Source: Bacteroidales bacterium
GTDB lineage: Bacteria; Bacteroidota; Bacteroidia; Bacteroidales; F082
Direction: 5' to 3'
Assembly (NCBI GenBank): GCA_017538795.1
Contig: JAFYIE010000087.1
Coordinates: forward strand, 1-40,759
Length of the DNA: 40,759 nt
The translations under genes and the position numbers were made by a program. The notes under the pieces are model-generated. The model was not told the DNA's origin, did not search any database, and saw nothing but the letters and a program-made list of their open reading frames with translations. Shown one piece after another: positions 10,014 to 17,791 of this stretch. The first letter of the stretch is position 1. Every line of letters starts with the position of its first letter.

Positions 10014-10750
10014 ATTATAAAATATGTTATTGTTCCTATTAAAATACCAGTATCATCTTTCCTCATTCTCCATTTTGATTGTTTTGCTGCATTTATTGCT
10101 GCATTAATGGCTGGCTGGTTTTGTGTTGTATTTGGGAGAGTTGAACCTTTTAATCTGTAAGAAGCTTCTTCTACTTCACCTTGGCTATTTACCTTAATCT
10201 GTATGCAGATTCTATCTCCTTTTTGTGTTAAATAGTCCTTATTAGGTTTGGGCAAGGATCCTATAGGATTTCTGCCTCCAAGATCATAAGATGTGTTAAT
10301 CCCATTTCCGCCAGGTCCTTCATTATTCACTGATTCTTCAGTGCCATTTTCTTTGCCTTGGTCGCCAGGTGTCTCGGTTTTGCCTTCCGACGAAGGCTGT
10401 TCCTGCGATTTCACTGGCTTGAACAAGGCTCTCTCGTTGACTTTCGGCTCTTCTTTTTTCTTTGGCTTAGGTGCTTCGAGTGCTGGCGCTTCCTCAGTGT
10501 CTTGCGTCACTGTCTGTTCCTTGACAGGTTCTGGCTGCGGCTTCGGCGTCTCTACAACTTTCTTAGGTTTCGGCTGCTGCTGAACGCCCATGCCTTGGTT
10601 GTACATGCCGAGATTTACCTCAACTCCAGCTTCGCCAGGCAACGGCAACGGCGTGGTGAACGCCATCATGATGAGAAGCGCCACAACGACAGCATGCACA
10701 GCGACGGTGACAGCTATCGCGATTGCCTTATTTTTGTTCTGACGTGTCAT
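10010..10750 (-). CDS. tonB: TonB-like energy transducer
   Basis: A 246-residue periplasm-spanning protein: one membrane helix at about residues 9-31, a long Pro/Lys/Glu linker (QPKPKKVVETPKPQPEPVKE), a Gly/Asn-rich segment, and a C-terminal domain (about 165-246) with the predicted alpha/beta pattern of TonB/TolA C-termini. It would couple proton motive force, harvested by the ExbB/ExbD proteins encoded just upstream, to outer-membrane transporters or envelope integrity. It overlaps exbD and folC by 4 nt on either side. A TolA-like role cannot be excluded because no tolB or pal is nearby. Confidence 0.8.
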   Translation of the reverse strand: MTRQNKNKAIAIAVTVAVHAVVVALLIMMAFTTPLPLPGEAGVEVNLGMYNQGMGVQQQPKPKKVVETPKPQPEPVKEQTVTQDTEEAPALEAPKPKKKEEPKVNERALFKPVKSQEQPSSEGKTETPGDQGKENGTEESVNNEGPGGNGINTSYDLGGRNPIGSLPKPNKDYLTQKGDRICIQIKVNSQGEVEEASYRLKGSTLPNTTQNQPAINAAINAAKQSKWRMRKDDTGILIGTITYFII

Positions 10751-11160
10751 TTCTTTGCCGAAGTTGCGAGTAAAACCTTATGATTTTGATGTGTTTCGTT
10801 GTTGATGTTATTTACAGCGTCGATGACGTTGACGACGTATTGAACCGGCACGCTCTTGTCGGAACGTACCACCACGGTGCCTTCGATGGTGCCGCCGAGT
10901 GCAAGTAAAATCTCAGGTTGTAGCTGATTTTCGTTTACTTTGCGTTCCCCAACAAAATAGTCCATCTTATCATTGATGTAAACGGTGACGGTCTGCTTCG
11001 CCATTGTGCGGCTGCTGCTCTGCGGAAGCAACAGCTTTATGGCGTTCGGCGCTACCAACGTCGATGTCAACATGAAGAAAATGAGGAGCAGGAACACGAG
11101 GTCTGACATCGACGACGAGTTGAAGTCACTTCTTCTTTGATTTCTGCGTTTCAGTGCCAT
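10747..11160 (-). CDS. exbD: ExbD/TolR-family proton channel subunit
   Basis: A 137-residue protein with a short basic N-terminus, one membrane helix containing the conserved proton-carrying Asp (SMSDLVFLLLIFFML, Asp20), and a periplasmic domain with the S-A-V-P-type repeat (VVRSDKSVPVQYVVNVID). It pairs with ExbB to drive TonB. It follows exbB by 3 nt and overlaps the tonB-like gene by 4 nt, which argues for a single complex. ExbD and TolR cannot be told apart from the sequence alone. Confidence 0.9.
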   Translation of the reverse strand: MALKRRNQRRSDFNSSSMSDLVFLLLIFFMLTSTLVAPNAIKLLLPQSSSRTMAKQTVTVYINDKMDYFVGERKVNENQLQPEILLALGGTIEGTVVVRSDKSVPVQYVVNVIDAVNNINNETHQNHKVLLATSAKK

Positions 11161-11163
11161 GGC

Positions 11164-11850
11164 TTATTGTGCTGGTTCGTTCAAAACATCCATAAACTCA
11201 ATACTCTTCGACTCGAGAAGGTTTACCACCTTGTCGATCTGCGAAACAAGAATATTGTAGAAAATAAAAGCTATGATGCCGACGATGAGGCCGCCTACGG
11301 TAGTCACCATGGCTTGGTAGATACCAGTCGAGAGAAGCTCGATATCGATATTGTTGCCGGCCATCGACATGTCGTAGAAGGCACGAATCATACCGATGAC
11401 AGTGCCAAGGAATCCTAACATAGGGCCTGCACCTGAAATCATGGCGAGGAGCGCCACACCTTTCTCCAGATTGCTCACTTCAAGATTTCCGACGTTCTCT
11501 ATGGCTGTCTGGATGTCGCTCAACGGCTTGCCGATACGTGAGATACCTTTCTCTATCATTCGCGAAAGCGGAGTAGAGTTTCTCTGGCATAAAACCTTGG
11601 CGTCGCTGAGCTTGCCTTCTTTCATGTAATTGCGGATCGTCTCCATGAACATATCGTCTTTCTTAGCCGCCTTGTTGATGGTGATGAATCTCTCAATAAA
11701 GATGTAAAGTGCTATAACTGAAAAAATTGCCAGGAAAAGCATAATCCAACCACCCTGGACTGTCATGTCCCATAACGACATTCTGATCTCTGTAGGCTCT
11801 GTAACTGATTCAACTACAGGTACTTGCAATAAAAAACTTGTTAAATTCAT
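11164..11850 (-). CDS. exbB: ExbB/TolQ/MotA-family proton channel subunit
   Basis: A 228-residue inner-membrane protein of the MotA/TolQ/ExbB channel family. It has a first helix near GGWIMLFLAIFSVIALYIFIERF, a cytoplasmic loop, and two C-terminal helices with the family motif GAGPMLGFLGTVIGMIRAF and MVTTVGGLIVGIIAFIFYNIL. A longer reading frame extends to 11883, but a -7 element at 11871-11878 would then lie inside the gene, so the ATG at 11850 (MNLTSFLLQ) is preferred. First gene of the six-gene minus-strand operon. Confidence 0.92.
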   Translation of the reverse strand: MNLTSFLLQVPVVESVTEPTEIRMSLWDMTVQGGWIMLFLAIFSVIALYIFIERFITINKAAKKDDMFMETIRNYMKEGKLSDAKVLCQRNSTPLSRMIEKGISRIGKPLSDIQTAIENVGNLEVSNLEKGVALLAMISGAGPMLGFLGTVIGMIRAFYDMSMAGNNIDIELLSTGIYQAMVTTVGGLIVGIIAFIFYNILVSQIDKVVNLLESKSIEFMDVLNEPAQ

Positions 11851-11870
11851 ATACTTATATTTGTCATTTA

Positions 11871-11878
11871 CAAAAATA
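11871..11878 (-). promoter_or_regulatory. -7 promoter element for exbB operon
   Basis: On the minus strand this reads TATTTTTG, a match to TAnnTTTG, 20 nt before the chosen exbB start. A -33 match is poor. It supports the shorter exbB start. Confidence 0.5.
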
Positions 11879-11899
11879 AACAATTAATTGACAAATATA

Positions 11900-12796
11900 T
11901 TATATTTCTGTGAATCTTTTAACAATTTTTTCTCTGTAAGTGTTAGAAACCGGCACTGATTCCAGACCTTCCTGGTTGAAGTCGATGTAATAGCCGTCGG
12001 AGTCGTTGCGTATCAGCTTGATATTGTTGGAGTTAACGATATAAGTGCGGTGACAGCGCATGAGCGGAGTGCCTGCGAAAGCGTCTTCAATGGCTTGAAT
12101 TTTGTTGCGTAACACAAACGAGCTGATGCCACCTTTATTATTATAAAACACGTTGATGTAGTTGCCTTCCGCCTTGATGTAGTAGATATTCTCGAGTTTT
12201 ACCGCGAATTTCTGCGCTCCTGTGTAGTCGTGGAAGTTGATGATATCAGGGTTTTCAGTCACCAAACTCTCTGAGCCTGAGGTTTTTACGTTTTTATTGT
12301 TGTTTGCCTCGTTTAGCTTAATCACTCTTCGGGCGATGTTCAAGATTCTGCGGGCGTCGATGAGCGCGAAACTTAAGTCGGTGACGATAAACGGGAAGCC
12401 GAGTGCAATAATCGAGATTAGAATACTCTTTCCAATGATTAGAGCCGGGCTATAAATCGATATTCTCATGATTCTCAATGATATATACGCATGGAATAAG
12501 CCTATGATTAATACTTCAATTGTATTCCATAATATATATTTAGGGAATGTGAAACGTATCAGTCGTTTTGAGGTGTAATACATCATTATTCGACTGAAAA
12601 TGAGGAAGATAGTGGAGAAGATGATGAAAAATGCGGTGTAAATGAACCTCTTTTCATCTTCTACTGAGAACCATGCTGTGTTTGAAAACGGGTAATATAT
12701 GGCCAAAAACGCTATCGCGAAGAGCACCGTGATTGTCACTTGGACCACCAGATTGTTCTTCTCAATAAGGTAATGTGGCAGTTTTTTTCTATTCAT
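11900..12796 (-). CDS. Membrane-bound LytTR-family transcription regulator
   Basis: A 298-residue protein. The N-terminal half holds four predicted membrane helices (about 17-36, 51-72, 88-110, 117-140); there is no receiver domain. After a polar linker, residues 193-298 form a LytTR DNA-binding domain: LENIYYIKAEGNYINVFY, a central LRNKIQAIEDAF, and MRCHRTYIVNSNNIKLIRND. LytTR proteins bind pairs of direct repeats about two helical turns apart. The gene is transcribed away from fabH, and the region between holds an array of such phased repeats, so control of the fatty-acid operon and of itself is a reasonable inference. What the membrane part senses is unknown. Confidence 0.85.
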   Translation of the reverse strand: MNRKKLPHYLIEKNNLVVQVTITVLFAIAFLAIYYPFSNTAWFSVEDEKRFIYTAFFIIFSTIFLIFSRIMMYYTSKRLIRFTFPKYILWNTIEVLIIGLFHAYISLRIMRISIYSPALIIGKSILISIIALGFPFIVTDLSFALIDARRILNIARRVIKLNEANNNKNVKTSGSESLVTENPDIINFHDYTGAQKFAVKLENIYYIKAEGNYINVFYNNKGGISSFVLRNKIQAIEDAFAGTPLMRCHRTYIVNSNNIKLIRNDSDGYYIDFNQEGLESVPVSNTYREKIVKRFTEI

Positions 12797-12814
12797 AGTT
12801 TAAATTTTATGATG

Positions 12815-12822
12815 CAAAGATA
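12815..12822 (-). promoter_or_regulatory. -7 promoter element for the LytTR gene
   Basis: On the minus strand this reads TATCTTTG (TAnnTTTG), 18 nt before the LytTR start. The nearest direct repeat begins 25 nt further upstream (gap 12823-12847), at the place of a -33 element. Confidence 0.6.
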
Positions 12823-12847
12823 TAAAAAATATTAATACGAGCATAAT

Positions 12848-12981
12848 TTCGTCACAAAAAAGTTAAATTTTATCCCAAAATTTTTATTTTCGTCACAAAA
12901 AAGCCGAAATTCGTCACAAAATGGCCAAATTCGTCACAAAAACACCAAATTCGTCACAAAGATGCGAAAATTCGTCACAAA
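12848..12981 (+). repeat. Phased direct-repeat array (TTCGTCACAAA x6) between LytTR gene and fabH
   Basis: Six exact copies of TTCGTCACAAA start at 12848, 12889, 12910, 12930, 12950 and 12971. A degenerate copy (TTATCCCAAAA) at 12870 fills the one gap, so intervals are 22, 19, 21, 20, 20 and 21 bp. Spacer sequences differ, while several copies share AAAT before the core and extra A after it. All copies have the same orientation. The array is flanked on both sides by exactly 25 nt to the -7 elements of the two divergent genes. It is most likely an operator array; LytTR binding is an inference from spacing and neighbourhood. Confidence 0.85.
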
Positions 12982-13006
12982 AATATGTCATGCGGTATTA
13001 TAAGGG

Positions 13007-13014
13007 TAATTTTG
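13007..13014 (+). promoter_or_regulatory. -7 promoter element for the fabH operon
   Basis: TAATTTTG matches TAnnTTTG, 42 nt before the fabH start. No -33 TTG is visible; the last TTCGTCACAAA repeat ends 25 nt upstream, where an activator could replace it. Confidence 0.6.
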
Positions 13015-13056
13015 CACAGAATTGAAAATGAGTATTTATTAATTAAATTATTGTAA

Positions 13057-14004
13057 ATGAAGATTTCAGGAACAGGAAGTTCTCTTCCATCAAAAGTGGT
13101 CACAAACCAGATGTTGAGTGAGATTTTGGACACTTCTGATGAATGGATTACAGCCCGCACCGGTATCAAGGAGCGCCGTGTCCTTTCAAAGGAATATGTT
13201 CTGGACCTCGCCGTCGATGCGTCTTTGAAGGCTCTCGAAGACGCCAAGATGGATGTGAAAGACCTTGATTTTATCATTTGCGCCAATGTCGTGAATGAGT
13301 ATGTGACACCGGCTTTGAGCTGCATAGTCAAAGATAAGATCGGTGCTCACTGTCCATGTGTTGACCTCAATGGTGCTTGCGTGGGATTCGTTTATGCTTG
13401 CGACATTGCGGAAGCATATTATAAAATTGGTAAGGTAAAGAACGTGTTGGTGGTCTGTGCTGAGGCACCGGCTCACATGCTCGACTGGCACGATCGTACA
13501 TGTGCCGTGTTGTTTGGAGCAGGAGCTGGAGCGGCAGTGCTGACACCTGGCGACAATATCATCGCCACACGTCTCACAGGCTCGGAAGGTTGGGATCGTC
13601 TCTATGAGATGCACGACCTTCAGTGGTGCCCATACGACGAAAAAGGCAGCACAAACCTCCCTCTCGTGATGCACGGTCAGGATGTGTTCAAATTCGCCAC
13701 ATCGACTTGCGTCAACGATTTGAAGGAAGTGCTTAAAGAAGCAAAAATGTCGGCCGATGAGATTGACACATATTTCATCCATCAGGCTAACTTGAGAATT
13801 ATTAAGTATATTGAACAGATGCTGAGACAGCCAGTCGAGAAGTTTCCGACAAACATCGAGAAATACGGTAACACCTCGTCGGCGAGCCTCCCGATTTTGC
13901 TTGATGAAGTGAAACGTGAAGGCAAACTCAAAGAAGGCGACATGCTCGCTTTCAGCGCTTTCGGCGCAGGTCTCGTATCAGGTGCAATGATTATGAAATG
14001 GTAA
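13057..14004 (+). CDS. fabH: Beta-ketoacyl-ACP synthase III (KAS III)
   Basis: A 315-residue thiolase-fold enzyme that starts fatty-acid synthesis by condensing an acyl-CoA, usually acetyl-CoA, with malonyl-ACP. The full catalytic triad is present: Cys108 in NGACVGF, His242 in IHQANLRI and Asn272 in EKYGNTSSAS, with the family's usual 30-residue His-Asn spacing. The N-terminal motif DEWITARTGIKERR is typical. It is the first gene of an eight-gene operon; fabF follows after 11 nt. Substrate preference (acetyl- or branched starter) cannot be read from the sequence. Confidence 0.95.
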   Translation: MKISGTGSSLPSKVVTNQMLSEILDTSDEWITARTGIKERRVLSKEYVLDLAVDASLKALEDAKMDVKDLDFIICANVVNEYVTPALSCIVKDKIGAHCPCVDLNGACVGFVYACDIAEAYYKIGKVKNVLVVCAEAPAHMLDWHDRTCAVLFGAGAGAAVLTPGDNIIATRLTGSEGWDRLYEMHDLQWCPYDEKGSTNLPLVMHGQDVFKFATSTCVNDLKEVLKEAKMSADEIDTYFIHQANLRIIKYIEQMLRQPVEKFPTNIEKYGNTSSASLPILLDEVKREGKLKEGDMLAFSAFGAGLVSGAMIMKW

Positions 14005-14015
14005 ATTAGAAAACT

Positions 14016-15254
14016 ATGGAAAAAAGAAGAGTAGTAATAACAGGAATGGGAGTTGTCTCTCCTGTAGGAAACGATGTCAACACTTTCCTCGACAGCATTA
14101 TGAACGGAAAATGCGGTATCGATTTCATCACAAAGTTCAACACTGACGACCTTCCTGTGAAGGTGGCAGCCGAAATCAAGGATTTCCAGCCTGAGAAATA
14201 TGGTCTGGAGACACCTTTCGTGCGTCGTAACGACCTTTTCGCTGTCTACGCTATGGCAGCTGCTTGCCAGGCTATGCAGGGCAATGAAGAAGGTTGGGAC
14301 CAGGACCGTTTGGGCGTTTACATCGGCTCAGGTATCGGCGGTTTCGACACTATGATGCGCGAGATGCACAAACTCGAGGCCGAAGGTCCACGTTGGGTCT
14401 CCCCATTGATGATCCCTACCATGATCGCTAACATGGCAGCAGGTAACGTCGCTATCAGATTCAACGCTCACGGCGTATGCTTGCCAGTGGTTACAGCTTG
14501 TGCTACAAGTACTCATGCCATCGGTGAGGCTTACCGCGCCATCAAAGACGGCTATGCTGACGGCATCATCGCCGGTGGTACAGAAGCACCTATTAATAGA
14601 TTGTCTATCGCCGGTTTCGCCAACTGCAAGGCTTTGACAAAGTCGGAAGACCCTAACGCGGCATCACTGCCATTTGACGCACGCCGCGCTGGTTTCGTCA
14701 TCGCTGAAGGCGCAGGTATCGTTCTTCTGGAAGAACTTGAACACGCTAAAAAACGTGGAGCTACAATCTACGCCGAGGTTTGCGGTTATGGCAACACCTG
14801 CGACGGTCACCACGTCACAGCGCCACATCCTGAAGGAACATACGCAGCCAAAGCCATCAAGATGGCTCTCGACGAGGCAGGTTATCAAGAAAAGAAAGAT
14901 CTCCTTTATATTAATGCACACGGCACCGGCACAGCTCTCAACGACTCATCAGAGACAGAGGCTATCAAGAAAGCCATGGGCGAGGAAGAAGCACGCAGAG
15001 CTCTCATCAGCTCAACAAAGTCAATGACCGGACACCTCCTCGGTGCAGCAGGCGCTATCGAAATCATCGCTTCAGCGTTGGCATTGCAGAAAGGCATGGT
15101 TCCTCCGACTATCAACCTCAACGAGGCTGACCCGGCTTGTGACCTCAACTACACACCAAACAAGGCAGTGAAGGCCGACCTGACAATAGCAGTGTCACAG
15201 TCACTCGGCTTCGGCGGACATAACGGCGCTGTGGCTCTCAGACCGATAAAATAA
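14016..15254 (+). CDS. fabF: Beta-ketoacyl-ACP synthase II (KAS II)
   Basis: A 412-residue elongating condensing enzyme that joins acyl-ACP with malonyl-ACP. The Cys-His-His triad is intact: Cys162 (VTACATSTHAIG), His302 (INAHGTGTALND) and His340 (STKSMTGHLLGAAG), nearly the same numbering as E. coli FabF. The C-terminal SLGFGGHNG is present. Codon use shows strong bias. It lies 11 nt after fabH and 21 nt before fabZ. In many Bacteroidetes fabF is next to acpP; here acpP is three genes further on, between the ETF genes. Confidence 0.97.
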   Translation: MEKRRVVITGMGVVSPVGNDVNTFLDSIMNGKCGIDFITKFNTDDLPVKVAAEIKDFQPEKYGLETPFVRRNDLFAVYAMAAACQAMQGNEEGWDQDRLGVYIGSGIGGFDTMMREMHKLEAEGPRWVSPLMIPTMIANMAAGNVAIRFNAHGVCLPVVTACATSTHAIGEAYRAIKDGYADGIIAGGTEAPINRLSIAGFANCKALTKSEDPNAASLPFDARRAGFVIAEGAGIVLLEELEHAKKRGATIYAEVCGYGNTCDGHHVTAPHPEGTYAAKAIKMALDEAGYQEKKDLLYINAHGTGTALNDSSETEAIKKAMGEEEARRALISSTKSMTGHLLGAAGAIEIIASALALQKGMVPPTINLNEADPACDLNYTPNKAVKADLTIAVSQSLGFGGHNGAVALRPIK

Positions 15255-15275
15255 AACATTGAAAATCATATAGTT

Positions 15276-15701
15276 ATGACAAAAGAAGAATTAAAAAACT
15301 ACTTACCTCACCGCGAGCCTATGTTGCTCGTTGACGAGATTGAGGTTGACGACCAGCATGTCGCCCACTCAAAATATCACGTCAAAGGCGATGAGTTCTT
15401 CCTCCAGGGACATTTCCCGGGCAACCCAGTGGTGCCGGGTGTCATCCTCTGTGAGATTATGGCCCAGAGTTGCGCTCTCCTGATGAAGGAAGACCTTCCG
15501 GGAAAACTGACATTCTACACAGGCATCAACAATGTACGCTTCAAAAATCAGGTTCTTCCTGGTGACACAGTCGAAGTGGACGCTGTTTTGACCGCCCATC
15601 GCGCTAATATCTATTTCTGCGACGCTAAGCTCAGCGTTAGAGGAAAACAGTGCGTCAGCGGAAGCCTTTCGTTTGCTCTCGTTCCAAGAACAGAAAAATA
15701 A
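15276..15701 (+). CDS. fabZ: 3-hydroxyacyl-ACP dehydratase
   Basis: A 141-residue hot-dog-fold dehydratase that turns 3-hydroxyacyl-ACP into trans-2-enoyl-ACP. The active-site helix motif GHFPGNPVVPGVILCEIMAQ carries catalytic His46 and Glu60. The N-terminal LPHREPMLLVDEIE is also typical. Length fits FabZ rather than the longer FabA, and no isomerase function is expected. It is followed by etfB after 9 nt, so its product, the enoyl-ACP, would be the substrate of the dehydrogenase encoded further down if that enzyme works in reverse. Confidence 0.95.
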   Translation: MTKEELKNYLPHREPMLLVDEIEVDDQHVAHSKYHVKGDEFFLQGHFPGNPVVPGVILCEIMAQSCALLMKEDLPGKLTFYTGINNVRFKNQVLPGDTVEVDAVLTAHRANIYFCDAKLSVRGKQCVSGSLSFALVPRTEK

Positions 15702-15710
15702 TTTTATATA

Positions 15711-16532
15711 ATGAAGAAAGAATTTCAAATAGTTGTGTTGGCAAAACAGGTGCCTGATACCAAGAACGTTGGTAAGGACGCCATGAATGCCGACGGCACC
15801 ATCAACCGCGCGGCTCTTCCTGCCATCTTCAATCCGGATGACATGAAAGCCCTTGAGATGGCTCTGATGTGCCGTGATAGAATCAAAGCAGAAAACAACA
15901 TCGACGTCAAAGTGACCGTCATCACCATGGGTCCTCCACGCGCTAACGAGATCGTGCGCGAGGCTTTGTACCGTGGAGCCGACAATGGCTTTGTTGTCAG
16001 CGACAAACGTTTTGCAGCATCAGACACTCTTGCTACATCATACGCTTTGTCGATGGCTATCAAGAAGTTAGGTAATTATGACGTAGTCTTCACAGGCCGC
16101 CAGGCTATTGATGGTGACACCGCACAGGTGGGACCACAGACAGCAGAGAAACTGGAAGTGCCACAAATCACTTACGCTGACGAGCTTATCGCTGTGACAC
16201 CTGAGACCATCCGTCTCAAGAGAGTGCTCCAGCATGGTACCGAGGTCGTCGAGGCAAAGCTTCCGGCTCTCGTAACAGTTCACGGCAACGCCAAGGACTG
16301 CCGCTCACGCCACGCTCATCTCGTAATTAAGAAGAAAAACACCGAAATCCCAATGTGGACAGCCGATGACATCAATCCTGATTTTGAAAGACTTGGTGGA
16401 AAAGGTTCTCCAACAAAGGTGAAAAACATCGAGAACGTCGTTCTCGCAAAGAAAGAAAGCATTACAATCAACAGCGATGACGAAGGCATCAAAGGTTTGA
16501 TCGAAGACCTTACATCGTCGCACATTTTCTAA
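15711..16532 (+). CDS. etfB: Electron transfer flavoprotein subunit beta
   Basis: A 273-residue EtfB/FixA-family protein that carries electrons between an acyl-CoA dehydrogenase and other partners as a heterodimer with EtfA. It has AKQVPDTKNV near the start, VITMGPPRANEIVREALYRG, and GRQAIDGDTAQVGP at 129-142. From memory, that last form is the one in ETFs of strict anaerobes working with butyryl- or caffeyl-CoA reductases, while respiratory ETFs have GKQAIDDDCNQTG. Whether it holds FAD (bifurcating) or AMP cannot be settled here. It is 9 nt after fabZ and 27 nt before acpP, separated from etfA by the carrier gene. Confidence 0.93.
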   Translation: MKKEFQIVVLAKQVPDTKNVGKDAMNADGTINRAALPAIFNPDDMKALEMALMCRDRIKAENNIDVKVTVITMGPPRANEIVREALYRGADNGFVVSDKRFAASDTLATSYALSMAIKKLGNYDVVFTGRQAIDGDTAQVGPQTAEKLEVPQITYADELIAVTPETIRLKRVLQHGTEVVEAKLPALVTVHGNAKDCRSRHAHLVIKKKNTEIPMWTADDINPDFERLGGKGSPTKVKNIENVVLAKKESITINSDDEGIKGLIEDLTSSHIF

Positions 16533-16559
16533 TTTATTAACTTTAAAAATCTTAAAATC

Positions 16560-16796
16560 ATGAATACAAAAGAAAAAATCACTGAAATTATCGTCAATAA
16601 ACTTAACTGCGAGCCATCAATGGTTACAGAAGACGCAGGTTTTGTCACAACATTAGGTGCTGACTCACTCGACATCGTTGAGCTTATCATGGACATCGAG
16701 CGTGAGTTTGAGATCACCATTCCGGATAACATGACAGAAAAAATCGTCACAGTGGGCGATGCAATCAAAGTTGTTGAAGAAATCAAGGCAAAATAA
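16560..16796 (+). CDS. acpP: Acyl carrier protein
   Basis: A 78-residue acidic four-helix carrier. Ser36 in GADSLDIVELIMDIE is the 4'-phosphopantetheine attachment site, and the helix II pattern is that of type II fatty-acid ACPs. It shuttles acyl chains between the Fab enzymes. Its stop codon overlaps the start of etfA (TAATG), so a carrier gene sits inside an ETF gene pair. No other ACP is in the window. Its synthase (AcpS) is not encoded here. Confidence 0.96.
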   Translation: MNTKEKITEIIVNKLNCEPSMVTEDAGFVTTLGADSLDIVELIMDIEREFEITIPDNMTEKIVTVGDAIKVVEEIKAK

Positions 16797-17791
16797 TGAA
16801 TAACATTATTGTTTATTGTGAAGTAAAAGACAACGGCAAGATCGCTGATGTGAGCTTGGAACTCTGTTCAAAGGCTCGTCATCTGGCAGATCGTCTCAAC
16901 GTGAATGTTGAGGCCGCTGTCATCGGCAACAATCTCAAAGGTCTTGAGAACGAGCTGTTTACACACGGTGTGAACACTGTGTTCTGCCTTGAAGATTCAC
17001 GTCTGGATTTTTATCAGACGTTGCCTCATTTCAGTGCGATGACCAAGCTCATCGAGCGTGAGAAGCCGTATTCAGTGCTTTTCGGAGCAACTCCTGTCGG
17101 CCGTGACCTCGCTCCAAGAGTAGCGTCATATCTCCGTTGTGGTCTTACAGCAGACTGTACAGCTCTCGACATCGATGAAAACGGCAATTTGATGCAGATC
17201 CGTCCGGCTTTCGGCGGTAACATCATCGCCACCATCATCTGCCCAGACGTCCGTCCGCAGATGGCTACAGTACGTGAAGGCGTTATGAAGGTTGAAGTGT
17301 TTGAAAAACAGAAGAACACATCTGTCGTTAAACTCAACGCCTCTGAATTCTTACAGCCAGCCGATTTCGCAGTGAAAATCATCGAGCGTAAGCTTGAAGA
17401 GAAGAAAATCGACATCAAGGGTGCTCCGATTATCGTTTCTGGTGGTTATGGCATGGGTTCGAAGGACAATTTCAAGCTTTTGCATGAGTTGGCCGACCTT
17501 CTCGGTGGAGAAGTTGGTGCAACACGTGCCGCTGTCGACGCAGGTTTCGCCGAGCCGGAACGCCAGGTTGGACAGACAGGCGTCACAGTGCGTCCGAAAG
17601 TCTATATCGCTTGCGGTATTTCTGGCGCGGTGCAGCACCGTTCAGGTATGGAACAGTCAGCGTTGATTATCTCTATCAACACCGACCCGCATGCCCCGAT
17701 CAACTCTATCGCAGACTACGTCATCACAGGTGATGCCGCAGATGTTGTGTCGAAGATGATAAAATATTGTAAATCAAATAGTAAGAAATAA
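16796..17791 (+). CDS. etfA: Electron transfer flavoprotein subunit alpha
   Basis: A 331-residue EtfA/FixB-family protein. The N-terminal domain covers about 1-190; the C-terminal FAD domain has GATRAAVDAGF (241-251), RQVGQTGVTVRPKVYIACG (257-274), SGAVQHRSGM (276-285) and INTDPHAPINSIADYVITGD (294-313). These are the usual FAD contacts. It partners EtfB encoded two genes upstream. Start and stop codons overlap acpP and the dehydrogenase gene by one base each (TAATG), so translation of the three genes is probably coupled. Confidence 0.94.
   Translation: MNNIIVYCEVKDNGKIADVSLELCSKARHLADRLNVNVEAAVIGNNLKGLENELFTHGVNTVFCLEDSRLDFYQTLPHFSAMTKLIEREKPYSVLFGATPVGRDLAPRVASYLRCGLTADCTALDIDENGNLMQIRPAFGGNIIATIICPDVRPQMATVREGVMKVEVFEKQKNTSVVKLNASEFLQPADFAVKIIERKLEEKKIDIKGAPIIVSGGYGMGSKDNFKLLHELADLLGGEVGATRAAVDAGFAEPERQVGQTGVTVRPKVYIACGISGAVQHRSGMEQSALIISINTDPHAPINSIADYVITGDAADVVSKMIKYCKSNSKK

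Noticed and set aside
11851-11883. Upstream start for exbB
   Set aside because: The extension spans a TAnnTTTG element; the ATG at 11850 gives a normal family length.
12848-12981. Possible CRISPR array
   Set aside because: Repeat core is only 11 bp and spacing 20-21 bp, far shorter than CRISPR units, with no cas genes nearby.
13186-13782. 198-codon open frame on the minus strand inside fabH
   Set aside because: It lies fully opposite an intact, well-recognised fabH, has no recognisable domain and is explained by biased codon use of the real gene.
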